DNA of 64,000 nucleotides, from contig NZ_LMPV01000001.1 in assembly GCF_001423965.1 (NCBI RefSeq), forward strand, positions 1,005,908-1,069,907, read 5' to 3'. The number at the start of each line of letters is the position of its first letter. The stretch's first letter is position 1. Source of the DNA: Exiguobacterium sp. Leaf196 (lineage in GTDB: Bacteria; Bacillota; Bacilli; Exiguobacteriales; Exiguobacteriaceae). This document shows positions 19,792 to 29,741 of this stretch, piece by piece. The notes below the pieces were generated by a model. It made no database searches. It had not been told where the DNA came from and saw nothing but the letters and a program-made list of their open reading frames with translations. The position numbers and the translations under genes are program-made.

Positions 19792-21807
19792 TTATTCAAC
19801 GTATTCGTAGAGAACGACACTCTCGATATAGTGAATGAAGCGGCGTAACTCCTTCTCCTCTTCGTTCGAGAGATCCCCTTCTTTTGACATATTGGCGATT
19901 TCAAGACGCTGGACTTCGATGGCTTTCAAGCAGAGCTCTTCCTTCTGCTGATCGACGTCCTTGCCACCGATTGGTGATGACCAACGCGTATGTTTGAAAC
20001 GAAGTCGTTTATAGAACTCAAGCACACTTTGAACGACGTCTGGTGGATAAGACGTGCGGCAATTCTCGAGACGTTCGATGACTGTGCCCATGACCTTTTC
20101 ATACAGATCATGCTCGACTTGCGTCATTTGAATTAACGCATCCGACGACATGTTCGATCGTTTCCGTTTCCACCACAATTTACGAATCGGCTGGACGATC
20201 TGGAAACGCGAATCCTTACCGATCGCCTTGCGACGATTTTCAATCGAGCGGAAAACATCCTTTTTCAGCAGATCCGGCACCTTGTTCTCAGCGACGAAAC
20301 GTTTTGATTCTTCCTTTTCCCACTGGACGGCTTCAAGACGAAGTGCCTTCAACTGATCATTGAATTGATCGAGCTCTTCTTGACTTTTTTCCTGCGCGCG
20401 CAACAACCGGAGCATCACATGATACTCATTGAGTAAATCAAACGCAACGACCGCATTGTCTTCGTCCGTCACTTGTTTGATCTCTGAGATCGCCCGGCGA
20501 ATCATCCGTTGTTTTTGGGCATTCAGGTCGAGTGCGATCGGCATTGCCGCCTCACCACGGTTCAATACCGGTAAGAGAATCGTCGCGAGAACGAGCGTAT
20601 AGATGATGACACCCGCTGCAAGGAAGATAATCAATGAGCGTTCCGGGAAGGCTTCGCCGGACTCCGTCAAGAACGGTAATGACAAGACCCCGACCATCGT
20701 GATCGTTCCGCGAACCCCGACCAGTGTCGTAATTAAATCTTGTTTGAAGGACGGTCGACGATGATCGCGGTCCTCTTTTTTAAAGAACCGATGATCGAAC
20801 CAATTGAAGAACATCGTCCAGACGAGACGGATCGCGAGAATGAATGAACCGATTTCGATGACATATAGCATGAGACGCCAGTTGTTGATCGCGTCATCCG
20901 CAAAAATCTCGCGTGTCGCTTCTGGCAACGTCAAACCGAGCAATAAGAAGATAATCCCGTTTAACGTATACGCAATCATCGTCCAGATGTTATCCGTCAA
21001 CGTCTGCTCTTGCGCAAAGAACGTTTCTGTTCGTTCTTTGATCAAGGCATGCAAGATACCACCTGTGACGACGGCGATGACGCCTGATGCATGAAATCCT
21101 TCTTCAGCAACGAAGAAGATGATAAATGGTGTCAGGATTTGCAGTAAAGCGTAGAAGACGACATCTTCAATACCCGCTCGACGCAAGCGTACCTTGAGAA
21201 AGTTCATCGTGAGCGAAATCAACAATCCGATCAAGGCTCCAACGAAGAACATGTAAAAGAACTCTGTTGTCGCACTCTGAATCGAGAAGTAACCCGTGAC
21301 AACAGCGGCAACAGCATAACTGAACGCGACTAATCCCGATGCATCATTGATCAGCGATTCTCCGCGAACGAGTGTCAAGATTTGTTCTGGAATCTGGACA
21401 CGTTTTGCAATTCCGTTGACGGCAATTGGATCCGTTGGCGATAAGATTGCGGCTAAGGCAAACGCAGCAGCGACTGGAATGACCGGAATCAACCAATTGA
21501 TGAAGTATCCTCCGACGATCGTCGTCAATAAGACGAGGATGATTGCATTACCGAAGATCGCTGTGCGCATCCGCCACAAATCTTCGCGCGGAAAGTGAGA
21601 GCTATCGTTATAAAGTAACGGAGCAATAAATAACAGGAGGAACCATTCGGATTCGACCTCAATCGTCAAGCCACTCATCAGGAGAGCGGCGACGGTTCCG
21701 GCAATGATTTGGATCAAAGCCGTTGGGATGAAACGGATGTAATGTCCGACGACTTGCGTCAGTAAGATGAGCGCAAGCATCAATAAAATCAGTGATAGTG
21801 TTTCCAT
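19792..21807 (-). CDS. nhaK: Na+(K+)/H+ antiporter, CPA1 family (NhaK-like)
   Basis: A 671-residue antiporter, the same length class as B. subtilis NhaK. The first ~415 residues form 10-12 membrane helices with LFIAPLLYNDSS, the ion-site region AAILSPTDPIAVNG and the conserved RGESLINDASGLVAFSYAV. GVRGTITMVGVLSLPF lies late in the membrane part. Residues 430-671 are a large soluble, charged, partly coiled-coil tail (cytoplasmic by analogy) that probably regulates transport. GAGGAAGGGG precedes ATG. It is a single-gene unit and likely exports Na+ or K+ in exchange for H+. Confidence 0.9.
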   Translation of the reverse strand: METLSLILLMLALILLTQVVGHYIRFIPTALIQIIAGTVAALLMSGLTIEVESEWFLLLFIAPLLYNDSSHFPREDLWRMRTAIFGNAIILVLLTTIVGGYFINWLIPVIPVAAAFALAAILSPTDPIAVNGIAKRVQIPEQILTLVRGESLINDASGLVAFSYAVAAVVTGYFSIQSATTEFFYMFFVGALIGLLISLTMNFLKVRLRRAGIEDVVFYALLQILTPFIIFFVAEEGFHASGVIAVVTGGILHALIKERTETFFAQEQTLTDNIWTMIAYTLNGIIFLLLGLTLPEATREIFADDAINNWRLMLYVIEIGSFILAIRLVWTMFFNWFDHRFFKKEDRDHRRPSFKQDLITTLVGVRGTITMVGVLSLPFLTESGEAFPERSLIIFLAAGVIIYTLVLATILLPVLNRGEAAMPIALDLNAQKQRMIRRAISEIKQVTDEDNAVVAFDLLNEYHVMLRLLRAQEKSQEELDQFNDQLKALRLEAVQWEKEESKRFVAENKVPDLLKKDVFRSIENRRKAIGKDSRFQIVQPIRKLWWKRKRSNMSSDALIQMTQVEHDLYEKVMGTVIERLENCRTSYPPDVVQSVLEFYKRLRFKHTRWSSPIGGKDVDQQKEELCLKAIEVQRLEIANMSKEGDLSNEEEKELRRFIHYIESVVLYEYVE

Positions 21808-21863
21808 GGAAGACCCCTTCCTCTATTGTTTCTTTCTAGCTATATCGTAACATAGTTTTTTGA

Positions 21864-22772
21864 TCAATTCTGTCCGAACGGCTTATCGGACTGTTGCACA
21901 GCGATCATTTTTTCTGCTTGACGAATCAATTGTTCGCGGAGATCCTGCGGTTCTATGACTCGAACTTCCGGACCGAGCCGCATCAATTGTCGTCCTAAAA
22001 AAGTGAGCTCGCGAATCGGAATTTGCCATGTTCGGTCACGACGAAGAGGTAAAATGCCTTCGAGCATTCGTTCACCTAAAGAAGTTAATTCTAGTTTCAC
22101 CGTCGTCATCGGTACATGTGTCATGTTCTTTTCTAAATCAGAAAAGGTCAAATCAGTTGCAGGCAACTCATGAAGCGATACACCTAGAACTCGGTCGACA
22201 CGGAACTGCCGAAATCCACGGTCAGTCCGTCCATAAAAATACCAGCGATTGTGTTCGAACGATAAGCCGATCGGATCCACTACGATCGACTTTTGACCTT
22301 TTGTCGTCTCATAGAGAATATTCCCCATACGTCCGCTCTCTAAAAGGTCGAGTAACGCAGGATTTCGCGGTGACGGTGGTGTATCGACCGCTTGAAATCG
22401 AAAGCGGTCTTTCCATTTTACAATCTGTTGCTCCGTCATCTTCGGTAACTCGTTCGCATAGCGTTCAGCGACTTCCTGGCGGATCGTCCCGAACGGAAAA
22501 TCTGGAATCTGACCGACCCATTCGAGTAGCATGAACAAGACAATCGTCTCTTCATTTGTCAAAACGAGTGGCGGCATATTCCGGTGCGGCAGCATCCGGT
22601 AGCCCCCGGCTACGCCCGGTTCACTATAAATCGGATAACCATTTGCTTCAAGAACCGTCATGTCTCGTTGAATCGTCCGGATCGATACCTTACATTCTTC
22701 CGCTAGCATACGTGCAGAAAAGTGTTCCCCCCGGTTTAATAAACTGACCAAACGCCATTGTCTCGTATTCAT
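21864..22772 (-). CDS. YafY-type HTH/WYL transcriptional regulator
   Basis: A 302-residue regulator with an N-terminal HTH_11 domain (LLNRGEHFSARMLAEECKVS, then IRTIQRDMTVLEANGYPI) and a WYL effector domain containing SFEHNRWYFYGRTDRGFRQF. A C-terminal extension (WCX-like) reads GPEVRVIEPQDLREQ. ATG 22772 follows GAGGAGG and is preferred over an upstream open frame. It is divergent from a DHFR-like gene; the palindrome between them is the likely operator for both. The ligand is unknown. Confidence 0.9.
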   Translation of the reverse strand: MNTRQWRLVSLLNRGEHFSARMLAEECKVSIRTIQRDMTVLEANGYPIYSEPGVAGGYRMLPHRNMPPLVLTNEETIVLFMLLEWVGQIPDFPFGTIRQEVAERYANELPKMTEQQIVKWKDRFRFQAVDTPPSPRNPALLDLLESGRMGNILYETTKGQKSIVVDPIGLSFEHNRWYFYGRTDRGFRQFRVDRVLGVSLHELPATDLTFSDLEKNMTHVPMTTVKLELTSLGERMLEGILPLRRDRTWQIPIRELTFLGRQLMRLGPEVRVIEPQDLREQLIRQAEKMIAVQQSDKPFGQN

Positions 22773-22786
22773 AAAGTTCCTCCTCA

Positions 22787-22811
22787 AATGACGACATCTT
22801 TTGTCGTCATT
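22787..22811. promoter_or_regulatory. operator palindrome between WYL regulator and DHFR-like gene
   Basis: Perfect 10-base arms AATGACGACA and TGTCGTCATT separated by 5 bases, lying in the 82-base divergent intergenic region. Confidence 0.7.
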
Positions 22812-22854
22812 ATACGCTAAGATGAAGTCACACAAATCCTAAGGAGGAATTTTA

Positions 22855-23379
22855 ATGTCTCAATCTACGACCGTACTGTATATCGCTTGTAGTCTTGATG
22901 GAAAAATTGCTAGACACGATGGTTCCCTCGACTGGTTATTTGCTGTTGCTGGAGACGGTGATAATGGCTATCAAACTTTTTATGAACAGATTGGTGCCGT
23001 CATCATGGGTCGAAAAACGTATGAGGAAGTCCTTCAACTCAGCGAGACGTATCCATACGCGGATATTCCAAGTTATATTTACAGCCGGACGCAACGAACG
23101 TCAGAGACGGTCACCTATACGGATGAACCGCTCGATCAATTACTTGAGCGGATCACACCGACAATTGATGGCAAGGTCTGGCTTGTTGGTGGCGGCGAAT
23201 TGATTCAAGAAGCGCTACGGTTACAGTGCGTCAGTTCAATCGAACTCGCGATGGCCCCTGTCATTCTCGGAACGGGTATCCCGTTATTTCCAGAAGGAAC
23301 CGTTGAAACGAATCTTCACTTGAAGGACAGTCGTCAATCGGGACAATTCCTGATGGCGACATATGATGTCTTGACTTAA
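22855..23379 (+). CDS. dihydrofolate reductase-like (RibD C-terminal) protein
   Basis: A 174-residue protein of the DHFR/RibD-C fold: IACSLDGKIARHDGSLDWLF at the start, GAVIMGRKTYEEVLQL (cofactor motif) and KVWLVGGGELIQEAL. These DHFR-like proteins are NADPH-dependent reductases of mostly unknown substrate and differ from true folate reductases. AAGGAGGA precedes ATG. It faces the WYL regulator across a palindrome and is closed by the terminator at 23387-23419. Confidence 0.87.
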   Translation: MSQSTTVLYIACSLDGKIARHDGSLDWLFAVAGDGDNGYQTFYEQIGAVIMGRKTYEEVLQLSETYPYADIPSYIYSRTQRTSETVTYTDEPLDQLLERITPTIDGKVWLVGGGELIQEALRLQCVSSIELAMAPVILGTGIPLFPEGTVETNLHLKDSRQSGQFLMATYDVLT

Positions 23380-23386
23380 ACAAAAC

Positions 23387-23419
23387 AACAGCCAGTTCGA
23401 GAAATCCGAACTGGCTGTT
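23387..23419. terminator. bidirectional intrinsic terminator
   Basis: Perfect 13-base arms AACAGCCAGTTCG and complement (23407-23419), between the convergent DHFR-like and khtU genes. Confidence 0.8.
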
Positions 23420-23432
23420 CGTTTACATCGTA

Positions 23433-24653
23433 TTACGCATTTTTCTTTGTCTTTTTCTCTTTCGGTTCCGTCCATTTGAAGATTTTATTCATGACGTTGT
23501 AAATGCGTTTCGATTCCTTTGTCATCAGTGGTCCGAGAATCGCGAGAATCAAGACGTACAGAGCCGAAAATGGTGACAAGATATCCATCAATCCACCGGC
23601 GATTCCGAGATTCGCGACGATGATCGAGAACTCCCCGCGCGAGACGATCGTCAAGCCGATGTTCGATGAAGCTTTATGCGAAAGTCCTGCTTTACGTCCT
23701 GCAATCATTCCCGCGACATAGTTTCCGACAATCGTGATGACGACAGCACCAAGTGCGAGCCAGACAGCATCTAAGAGCATCGTTGGATCGATACTCAATC
23801 CGAAACTAAAGAAGAAGATGGCACCGAAGAAGTCACGGAACGGGACGACAAGATGTTCGATCCGCTCTCCTTGATCGGTTTCCGAGAAAACGAGACCGAG
23901 TAACAAGGCACCAATTGCTTCTGCGACATGAATCGTTTCCGAAAAACCAGCAACGAAGAACAGGGCAGCAAAGACAACGATGATGAAGACTTCATCCGAA
24001 GCGATTTTTAGCATTTTGTTTAAGAGTGGTGTTGCTTTTCGAGCAATGATAAAGAACAACAACATATACCCAAGAGCAATCAAAATCGATGTGACAGAAG
24101 ACATTAAGGTTGTTCCATCACCAAGCAAGAGTCCTGATAAAACAGACAAGTAAACTGCTAGGAAGATATCCTCGAACATAATGATCCCAAGGATCAATTC
24201 TGTTTCTGTATTACCAGTCCGACGTAAGTCGACTAAGACTTTTGCGACGATCGCACTCGAGGAAATCGTGATGATTCCAGCGATGATCAACACTTCGTAA
24301 AGTGGGAACCCAGCGATGAATCCATAGAGTAGACCACCCGTAAAGTTAATGGATAAATAAATCGTTCCACTCGTAACGATTGATTTCCCAGACCGGATCA
24401 ATTTACCAATCGAGAACTCGAGTCCGAGATAGAATAAGAGGAACAGGACGCCGATTCGTCCGAGAAAACTGATGAACTCAGCACTTTCGATGAACTTGAA
24501 GTCTAGTATCCCGATTGTCGGAGCGTGCGGTCCAACAATCATTCCTAAAACAATTAAAAACGGAATGATCGAGAAGTTAAGTTTATTCGCGAGCAGCGCC
24601 GCGATCGCCACTAAGATAAGCGCGGTACCGACTTCAAATATGAGATGATCCAT
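23433..24653 (-). CDS. khtU: K+/H+ antiporter membrane subunit, CPA2 family
   Basis: A 406-residue CPA2 antiporter with about 12 membrane helices. Recognisable segments are FLGRIGVLFLLFYLGLEFSI, ITISSSAIVAKVLVDL, ETIHVAEAIGALLLGLVFSE and SRGEFSIIVANLGIAGG. It follows the khtT homologue with a 4-base gap and GGAGGCGG before ATG. In B. subtilis KhtU effluxes K+ (and NH4+) for H+ under control of KhtT; the pairing and length support the same role here. There is no RCK/NAD domain on the transporter itself, as expected when KhtT is separate. Confidence 0.9.
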   Translation of the reverse strand: MDHLIFEVGTALILVAIAALLANKLNFSIIPFLIVLGMIVGPHAPTIGILDFKFIESAEFISFLGRIGVLFLLFYLGLEFSIGKLIRSGKSIVTSGTIYLSINFTGGLLYGFIAGFPLYEVLIIAGIITISSSAIVAKVLVDLRRTGNTETELILGIIMFEDIFLAVYLSVLSGLLLGDGTTLMSSVTSILIALGYMLLFFIIARKATPLLNKMLKIASDEVFIIVVFAALFFVAGFSETIHVAEAIGALLLGLVFSETDQGERIEHLVVPFRDFFGAIFFFSFGLSIDPTMLLDAVWLALGAVVITIVGNYVAGMIAGRKAGLSHKASSNIGLTIVSRGEFSIIVANLGIAGGLMDILSPFSALYVLILAILGPLMTKESKRIYNVMNKIFKWTEPKEKKTKKNA

Positions 24654-24656
24654 ATA

Positions 24657-25157
24657 TTATCCGCCTCCTTCGATTGAGAATAATGCTTTCGTGATGTGAC
24701 GGACGTTTTGACGCTCACCTGATAAGACGATCGTATCTCCCACTTCAAGACGCGTTTCTGGTCCAGGATTCAGCGATTTTGAACGGTCATGCTTGAGCAC
24801 GGCAATAATCGAGATATCGTACTGGTTGCGGATATCGAGTTCCCCGATCGTTCGATTGTTGACTTTTGAATCCTGACCAACTTTAAACCATTCGATCACA
24901 AGATCATCAAATGCTAATTCGATTTTCTCGAGATCTTTCGGCTTATAGGACAGTCCTCCGAGAATTCCTGCCATTTGACGAGCTTCTGCGTCATTAAACG
25001 TCACACTCGAGATGCTCTCATCAAAATCATCATCATCATAATGATGGACCTCTCGACGTCCGTCGTCGTGAACGATGACGACCACCTTATCTCCTCGTGT
25101 CGTGATGCCTTCGAACTTCCGTCCGATTCCTGGTAAATCTACTTCTCGCATATCCAT
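24657..25157 (-). CDS. khtT: regulatory subunit of K+/H+ antiporter (TrkA-C domain)
   Basis: A 166-residue cytoplasmic protein very close in layout to B. subtilis KhtT (165 residues). The N-terminal half has DLPGIGRKFE, HDDGRREVHHY and EARQMAGILGGLSYKPK. The C-terminal TrkA-C (RCK-C) domain has FDDLVIEWFKVG, TIGELDIRNQYDISIIAV and VGDTIVLSGERQNV. KhtT gates KhtU in response to nucleotides and pH, by family knowledge. AGGAGGAAATATAAC precedes ATG. It lies between an AbrB-type gene and khtU on one likely transcript; no KhtS-like gene is seen. Confidence 0.92.
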   Translation of the reverse strand: MDMREVDLPGIGRKFEGITTRGDKVVVIVHDDGRREVHHYDDDDFDESISSVTFNDAEARQMAGILGGLSYKPKDLEKIELAFDDLVIEWFKVGQDSKVNNRTIGELDIRNQYDISIIAVLKHDRSKSLNPGPETRLEVGDTIVLSGERQNVRHITKALFSIEGGG

Positions 25158-25183
25158 GTTATATTTCCTCCTATTTTTAAATT

Positions 25184-25402
25184 TTACAAATGGTGATTCG
25201 CTTTGTGGATGAGCGCCTTGAACGTCTCATCACTCAATATATCTTGAAGATCATGCAGCTGTTTCAAATCCGCTTTCGCCATGATGACAAATCCGTCCTC
25301 CTCAATGAATGCCACGCGATCTCCTTCCTCCACTTGCAAGGCTTGCCTAATTTTTTTAGGAATGGTGATCTGTCCTTTTGACGTTAACTTTGATAGCTCC
25401 AT
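25184..25402 (-). CDS. AbrB/MazE-family DNA-binding protein
   Basis: A 72-residue swapped-hairpin (SpoVT/AbrB) protein: LSKLTSKGQITIPKKIRQAL, then QVEEGDRVAFIEEDG, and a short helical tail (LKQLHDLQDIL). GAAGTTCGTAATGGAGC surrounds the start, with GGAAGGAAGTTC giving the ribosome site. It lies 26 bases before khtT, suggesting cotranscription. Proteins like this are either antitoxins or local repressors; no toxin gene (PIN/MazF) follows, so autoregulation of the kht operon is the better guess. Confidence 0.85.
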   Translation of the reverse strand: MELSKLTSKGQITIPKKIRQALQVEEGDRVAFIEEDGFVIMAKADLKQLHDLQDILSDETFKALIHKANHHL

Positions 25403-25515
25403 TACGAACTTCCTTCTTCCTGTGTTTTTCTTGTATTCCTTACTTCCTTACTTTTCTTATTTCCAATATATCATAAAATTAAACTTATTCCGAGTGTTTT
25501 GCTTTGAATTAAAAT

Positions 25516-25668
25516 TTAAAAAATGAATAAAGAAAAAACGCATCCTAAGCTGAGTGGATGCGTTCGTTCTTCATATCGTTCTATTAGAAGGAATCGAGCA
25601 GGCTCTATTTCCGGTAGCAACATAATCAATCGTTGTCCGATATAGGCATGCATTAGCCGTGAACCCAT
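25516..25668 (-). CDS. possible 50-residue small ORF after the GNAT gene
   Basis: ATG at 25668 lies 3 bases after the GNAT stop and has GAAGGAAGG upstream (inside the GNAT 3' end). It reads MGSRLMHAYIGQRLIMLLPE and ends with a hydrophobic VFSLFIF. The frame runs through the terminator hairpin at 25531-25564, which argues against it being real. No family recognised. Confidence 0.2.
   Translation of the reverse strand: MGSRLMHAYIGQRLIMLLPEIEPARFLLIERYEERTHPLSLGCVFSLFIF
25531..25564 (-). terminator. intrinsic terminator downstream of GNAT gene
   Basis: Arms AACGCATCC (25537-25545) and complement (25556-25564), followed on the minus strand by a T run. Confidence 0.8.
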
Positions 25669-25671
25669 CTC

Positions 25672-26241
25672 TTACCTTCCTTCATAATCACTACGTATGA
25701 TCGCATAAATCTTTAAATCCCAGAAACGCTCTTTAACGTACAAAGCACTCCGAGAGACGCCTTCAAATGTCATGCCGATCTTTTCCATGACACGAGCTGA
25801 TCCGTCATTCGCAACAAAACAGCGTGCTTGAATACGTTCAAGACCGAGCGTCTCGAAACCGTACTGCACAAGACGCGCTGCTGCTTCCGGCATCAAACCC
25901 TTTCCCCAGTTGTCGCGCGACAGCGCATAACCGAGTTCTGCTTGGTGTTGCTCAAATGACACTTTAATGAAATCAATCGTGCCAATCACTTTACCGCTTG
26001 CTTTGTCTTCGATCGCCCATGGCGCCGGATTACCCTGTTCGTATTGTCGGAGGATGTATTCGACGAATTTCTCCGAATCGGCGAGTGTCTCATGGGCATA
26101 CCAGCTGACATATCGTGCCGTCTCTTCGTCTTTCGTATAGGCATAGATATCTGTTGCATCTTCTATGCGAACTGGACGCAAACGGAGTCGCTCTGTTTCA
26201 AGTACAGGTAATGCTTGATATAAATCGATGGTTGATATCAT
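25672..26241 (-). CDS. GNAT acetyltransferase, RimJ-like
   Basis: A 189-residue GNAT enzyme starting MISTIDLYQALPVLETERLR, typical for ribosomal-protein or small-molecule N-acetyltransferases. Core motifs are IGTIDFIKVSFEQHQAELGY, NWGKGLMPEAAARLV (acetyl-CoA loop) and ANDGSARVMEKIGMTFEG. ATG 26241 follows AAGAAGGACTTGTTT; an upstream in-frame codon lacks a site. It is a single-gene unit, divergent from an MFS gene. The substrate is unknown. Confidence 0.87.
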   Translation of the reverse strand: MISTIDLYQALPVLETERLRLRPVRIEDATDIYAYTKDEETARYVSWYAHETLADSEKFVEYILRQYEQGNPAPWAIEDKASGKVIGTIDFIKVSFEQHQAELGYALSRDNWGKGLMPEAAARLVQYGFETLGLERIQARCFVANDGSARVMEKIGMTFEGVSRSALYVKERFWDLKIYAIIRSDYEGR

Positions 26242-26371
26242 AAACAAGTCCTTCTTTCTTCGATTTTTTCCAAGTATACCCACTCACCAGAAAAAAGTAT
26301 AGAGATATACGAAAATGTTATCAGAATTTTCTGGTATAATATTGGAAAATGATGTAAGAAAGGATGATGTC

Positions 26372-27583
26372 ATGTCTTCTCGTGAACGGACGCTCCTAAG
26401 CGCTCTCGGTATCTCACAGTTCGGCGACTTCATTTATCTTGTTGCGATTAACGTTTATATTTATCGCTTAACCGGCTCCGCGTCCGCTGTTGCTGCGCTT
26501 TGGATCATCAGCCCGGTCGTCTCACTCGTCATCAAGTCGTTCGCAGGTAGTTGGGTCGACCGATCCGACTTACGTCGCTTATTGATTCAGACCGATCTAC
26601 TCCGTGCAATCTTGATTGGCATTTTGCCATTTCTACCACTATCCATGCTCTATATCAACTTGCTTGCCTTAGCCGTCATTAAATCTATCGTCGAACCAGC
26701 GACCTTAACCTATATCACGACGCTTGTACCGAAAGACGACCGGACATCATTTAATGCCTATCGTAGTCTGATCACGTCTGGTGCTTTTTTAATTGGTCCG
26801 GCTCTCGCTGGTGGACTCTTATATGTCGCTTCTGCTGACGTTGCGATTTGGCTCAATGCCGTCTCATTCCTCGGATCAGCGGTTCTGTTGATGCGGTTGC
26901 CGCGTTTTTCCGCTTCGGTCGATCGAGGGATGCAGCTACAAGACATCCTGTCCGATTGGCGGCTTGTCTATCAGTTCAGTAAAGACGCGCATTATGTGAC
27001 TGGATTGTATGTCCTCGCGATGCTGATGATGATTGCGACGCTTGCACTCGATACGCAAGAAGTCGTCTTTTTACAGCGAAGCATCGGCTTATCAGAAACA
27101 GACTACGGCTTACTCATGAGCCTAACGGGGATTGGTTCTGTTGCCGGAAGCTGGATTGTCGCTCGCTACGCTAAAACCCTTTCCGTTCGGACGATGCTGA
27201 CGATTGGCTATACGTTTGTCGCTATCGGTTATATGCTGTACGCAAGTGCAAATTCGTTTTCAATCGTCTGTACTGGTTTCTTGTTGCTCGGATGTTTCCA
27301 CGCATTTGCAGGAACCGGTTTTCTGACGTTCCAACAGACGAATATTCCGCTTCATTTGATGGGACGCTTTACGAGTCTTTACGGAGTCGGTATCAGTCTG
27401 CTACAGATTCTAGCAATCGTCGCGATCGGTCTGCTCGGTGACATCTGGTCGATTCGCTTCAGTACGATCCTGTTCGCTGGTTTACTCGTGTTGGTGACAA
27501 TCTGTTTTCTCGGATTGGTTCTCCTCCCGAGCAAGCAACGGTACTTTACAACGGACGAAGTGAAAGAAGAACAACATGCCTAA
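26372..27583 (+). CDS. MFS transporter
   Basis: A 403-residue transporter with about 12 hydrophobic segments, starting MSSRERTLLSALGISQFGDF. The loop between helices 2 and 3 reads SFAGSWVDRSDLRRLL, an MFS motif A variant of the drug-efflux (MefA/enterobactin exporter-like) branch. A later signature is SLTGIGSVAGSWIVARY. ATG 26372 follows AAAGGATGATGTC; the frame is open 19 codons further upstream without a good site. It probably exports a small molecule or drug; the substrate is unknown. Confidence 0.87.
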   Translation: MSSRERTLLSALGISQFGDFIYLVAINVYIYRLTGSASAVAALWIISPVVSLVIKSFAGSWVDRSDLRRLLIQTDLLRAILIGILPFLPLSMLYINLLALAVIKSIVEPATLTYITTLVPKDDRTSFNAYRSLITSGAFLIGPALAGGLLYVASADVAIWLNAVSFLGSAVLLMRLPRFSASVDRGMQLQDILSDWRLVYQFSKDAHYVTGLYVLAMLMMIATLALDTQEVVFLQRSIGLSETDYGLLMSLTGIGSVAGSWIVARYAKTLSVRTMLTIGYTFVAIGYMLYASANSFSIVCTGFLLLGCFHAFAGTGFLTFQQTNIPLHLMGRFTSLYGVGISLLQILAIVAIGLLGDIWSIRFSTILFAGLLVLVTICFLGLVLLPSKQRYFTTDEVKEEQHA

Positions 27584-27588
27584 AAAAC

Positions 27589-27616
27589 AGGGAATCCCGT
27601 CAGCGCGGGGTTCCCT
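27589..27616 (-). terminator. intrinsic terminator of the DUF402 gene
   Basis: AGGGAATCCCG (27589-27599) and CGGGGTTCCCT (27606-27616) pair with one G-U, followed on the minus strand by a T run. It overlaps the stop codon region of the DUF402 gene. Confidence 0.7.
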
Positions 27617-28157
27617 ACTTGAGTTGCTGCTCTAACTGCCTTTTCATCACTTCTGCATGCGCGACTAGCGGAAAAGACCCGTCTTGTAGTTGGTTCTGGA
27701 GTTGCTTTGCTTCTGCCCAAGCGAGCGCATAGTCTGATTGTGAGACCGTCCCTTGCTCCCGTGCTACTTCCAGTTCGTCCGCATCGACTAACAAGACTTC
27801 TCCCGATGGCAAAGCAATCAGATCAAGAAATAGATCGTCCCAGTAGACACGTCCGTTTTCCATTCCAGTACGAAGGCAGATATCAATATAGGTTTGCACC
27901 AACTGACCTGAAGCATCAAACATCGAGGTCACGGCATAATGTGCATCACTTGGAAATTGTTGTATCCAAACGTAACCAGCGTCAGCGATTTGAATCGTTT
28001 CGTCGCCATACTTGACGTCTAATGGTGAAGCAACTTCAATAAGTTGAAGAAGCGTCACTTGCCCTTGAAACACTTCATTCTCGACCTGCTCTTGAACATA
28101 GTGTCGCTGTTTGATACGATCCCAGTCACACCGATCAGCATATCGTTTTTTGATCAT
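27615..28157 (-). CDS. DUF402-domain protein
   Basis: A 180-residue protein of the DUF402 (FomD-like barrel) family. Characteristic are YVWIQQFPSDAHYAVTSMFD, VQTYIDICLRTGMENGRVYW, then DDLFLDLIALPSGEVLLVDADEL, the acidic metal-binding part. Related proteins hydrolyse nucleotide monoesters or pyrophosphates. CGGAGGATAAATAG precedes ATG. Single-gene unit; specific function unknown. Confidence 0.82.
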   Translation of the reverse strand: MIKKRYADRCDWDRIKQRHYVQEQVENEVFQGQVTLLQLIEVASPLDVKYGDETIQIADAGYVWIQQFPSDAHYAVTSMFDASGQLVQTYIDICLRTGMENGRVYWDDLFLDLIALPSGEVLLVDADELEVAREQGTVSQSDYALAWAEAKQLQNQLQDGSFPLVAHAEVMKRQLEQQLK

Positions 28158-28218
28158 CTATTTATCCTCCGTTTTTCTTTAGTGTGGCATACCTCGTCTC
28201 TTTTTCATTCCAATCCTT

Positions 28219-28249
28219 AAAAAAAGAGGCAACGGATTTTTCCGTTACC
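28219..28249 (-). terminator. intrinsic terminator of the second PTS-GH1 operon
   Basis: GGCAACGGA (28228-28236) pairs with TCCGTTACC (28241-28249; one mismatch) and is followed on the minus strand by a T tract (28219-28226). Confidence 0.78.
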
Positions 28250-28259
28250 CCTTGCTTCA

Positions 28260-29732
<1,473 letters not shown>

Positions 29733-29741
29733 CTATTTCTC

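Noticed and set aside
25184-25402. AbrB/MazE gene as antitoxin of a toxin-antitoxin pair
   Set aside because: No MazF, PIN or other toxin gene lies next to it; the following gene is clearly khtT.
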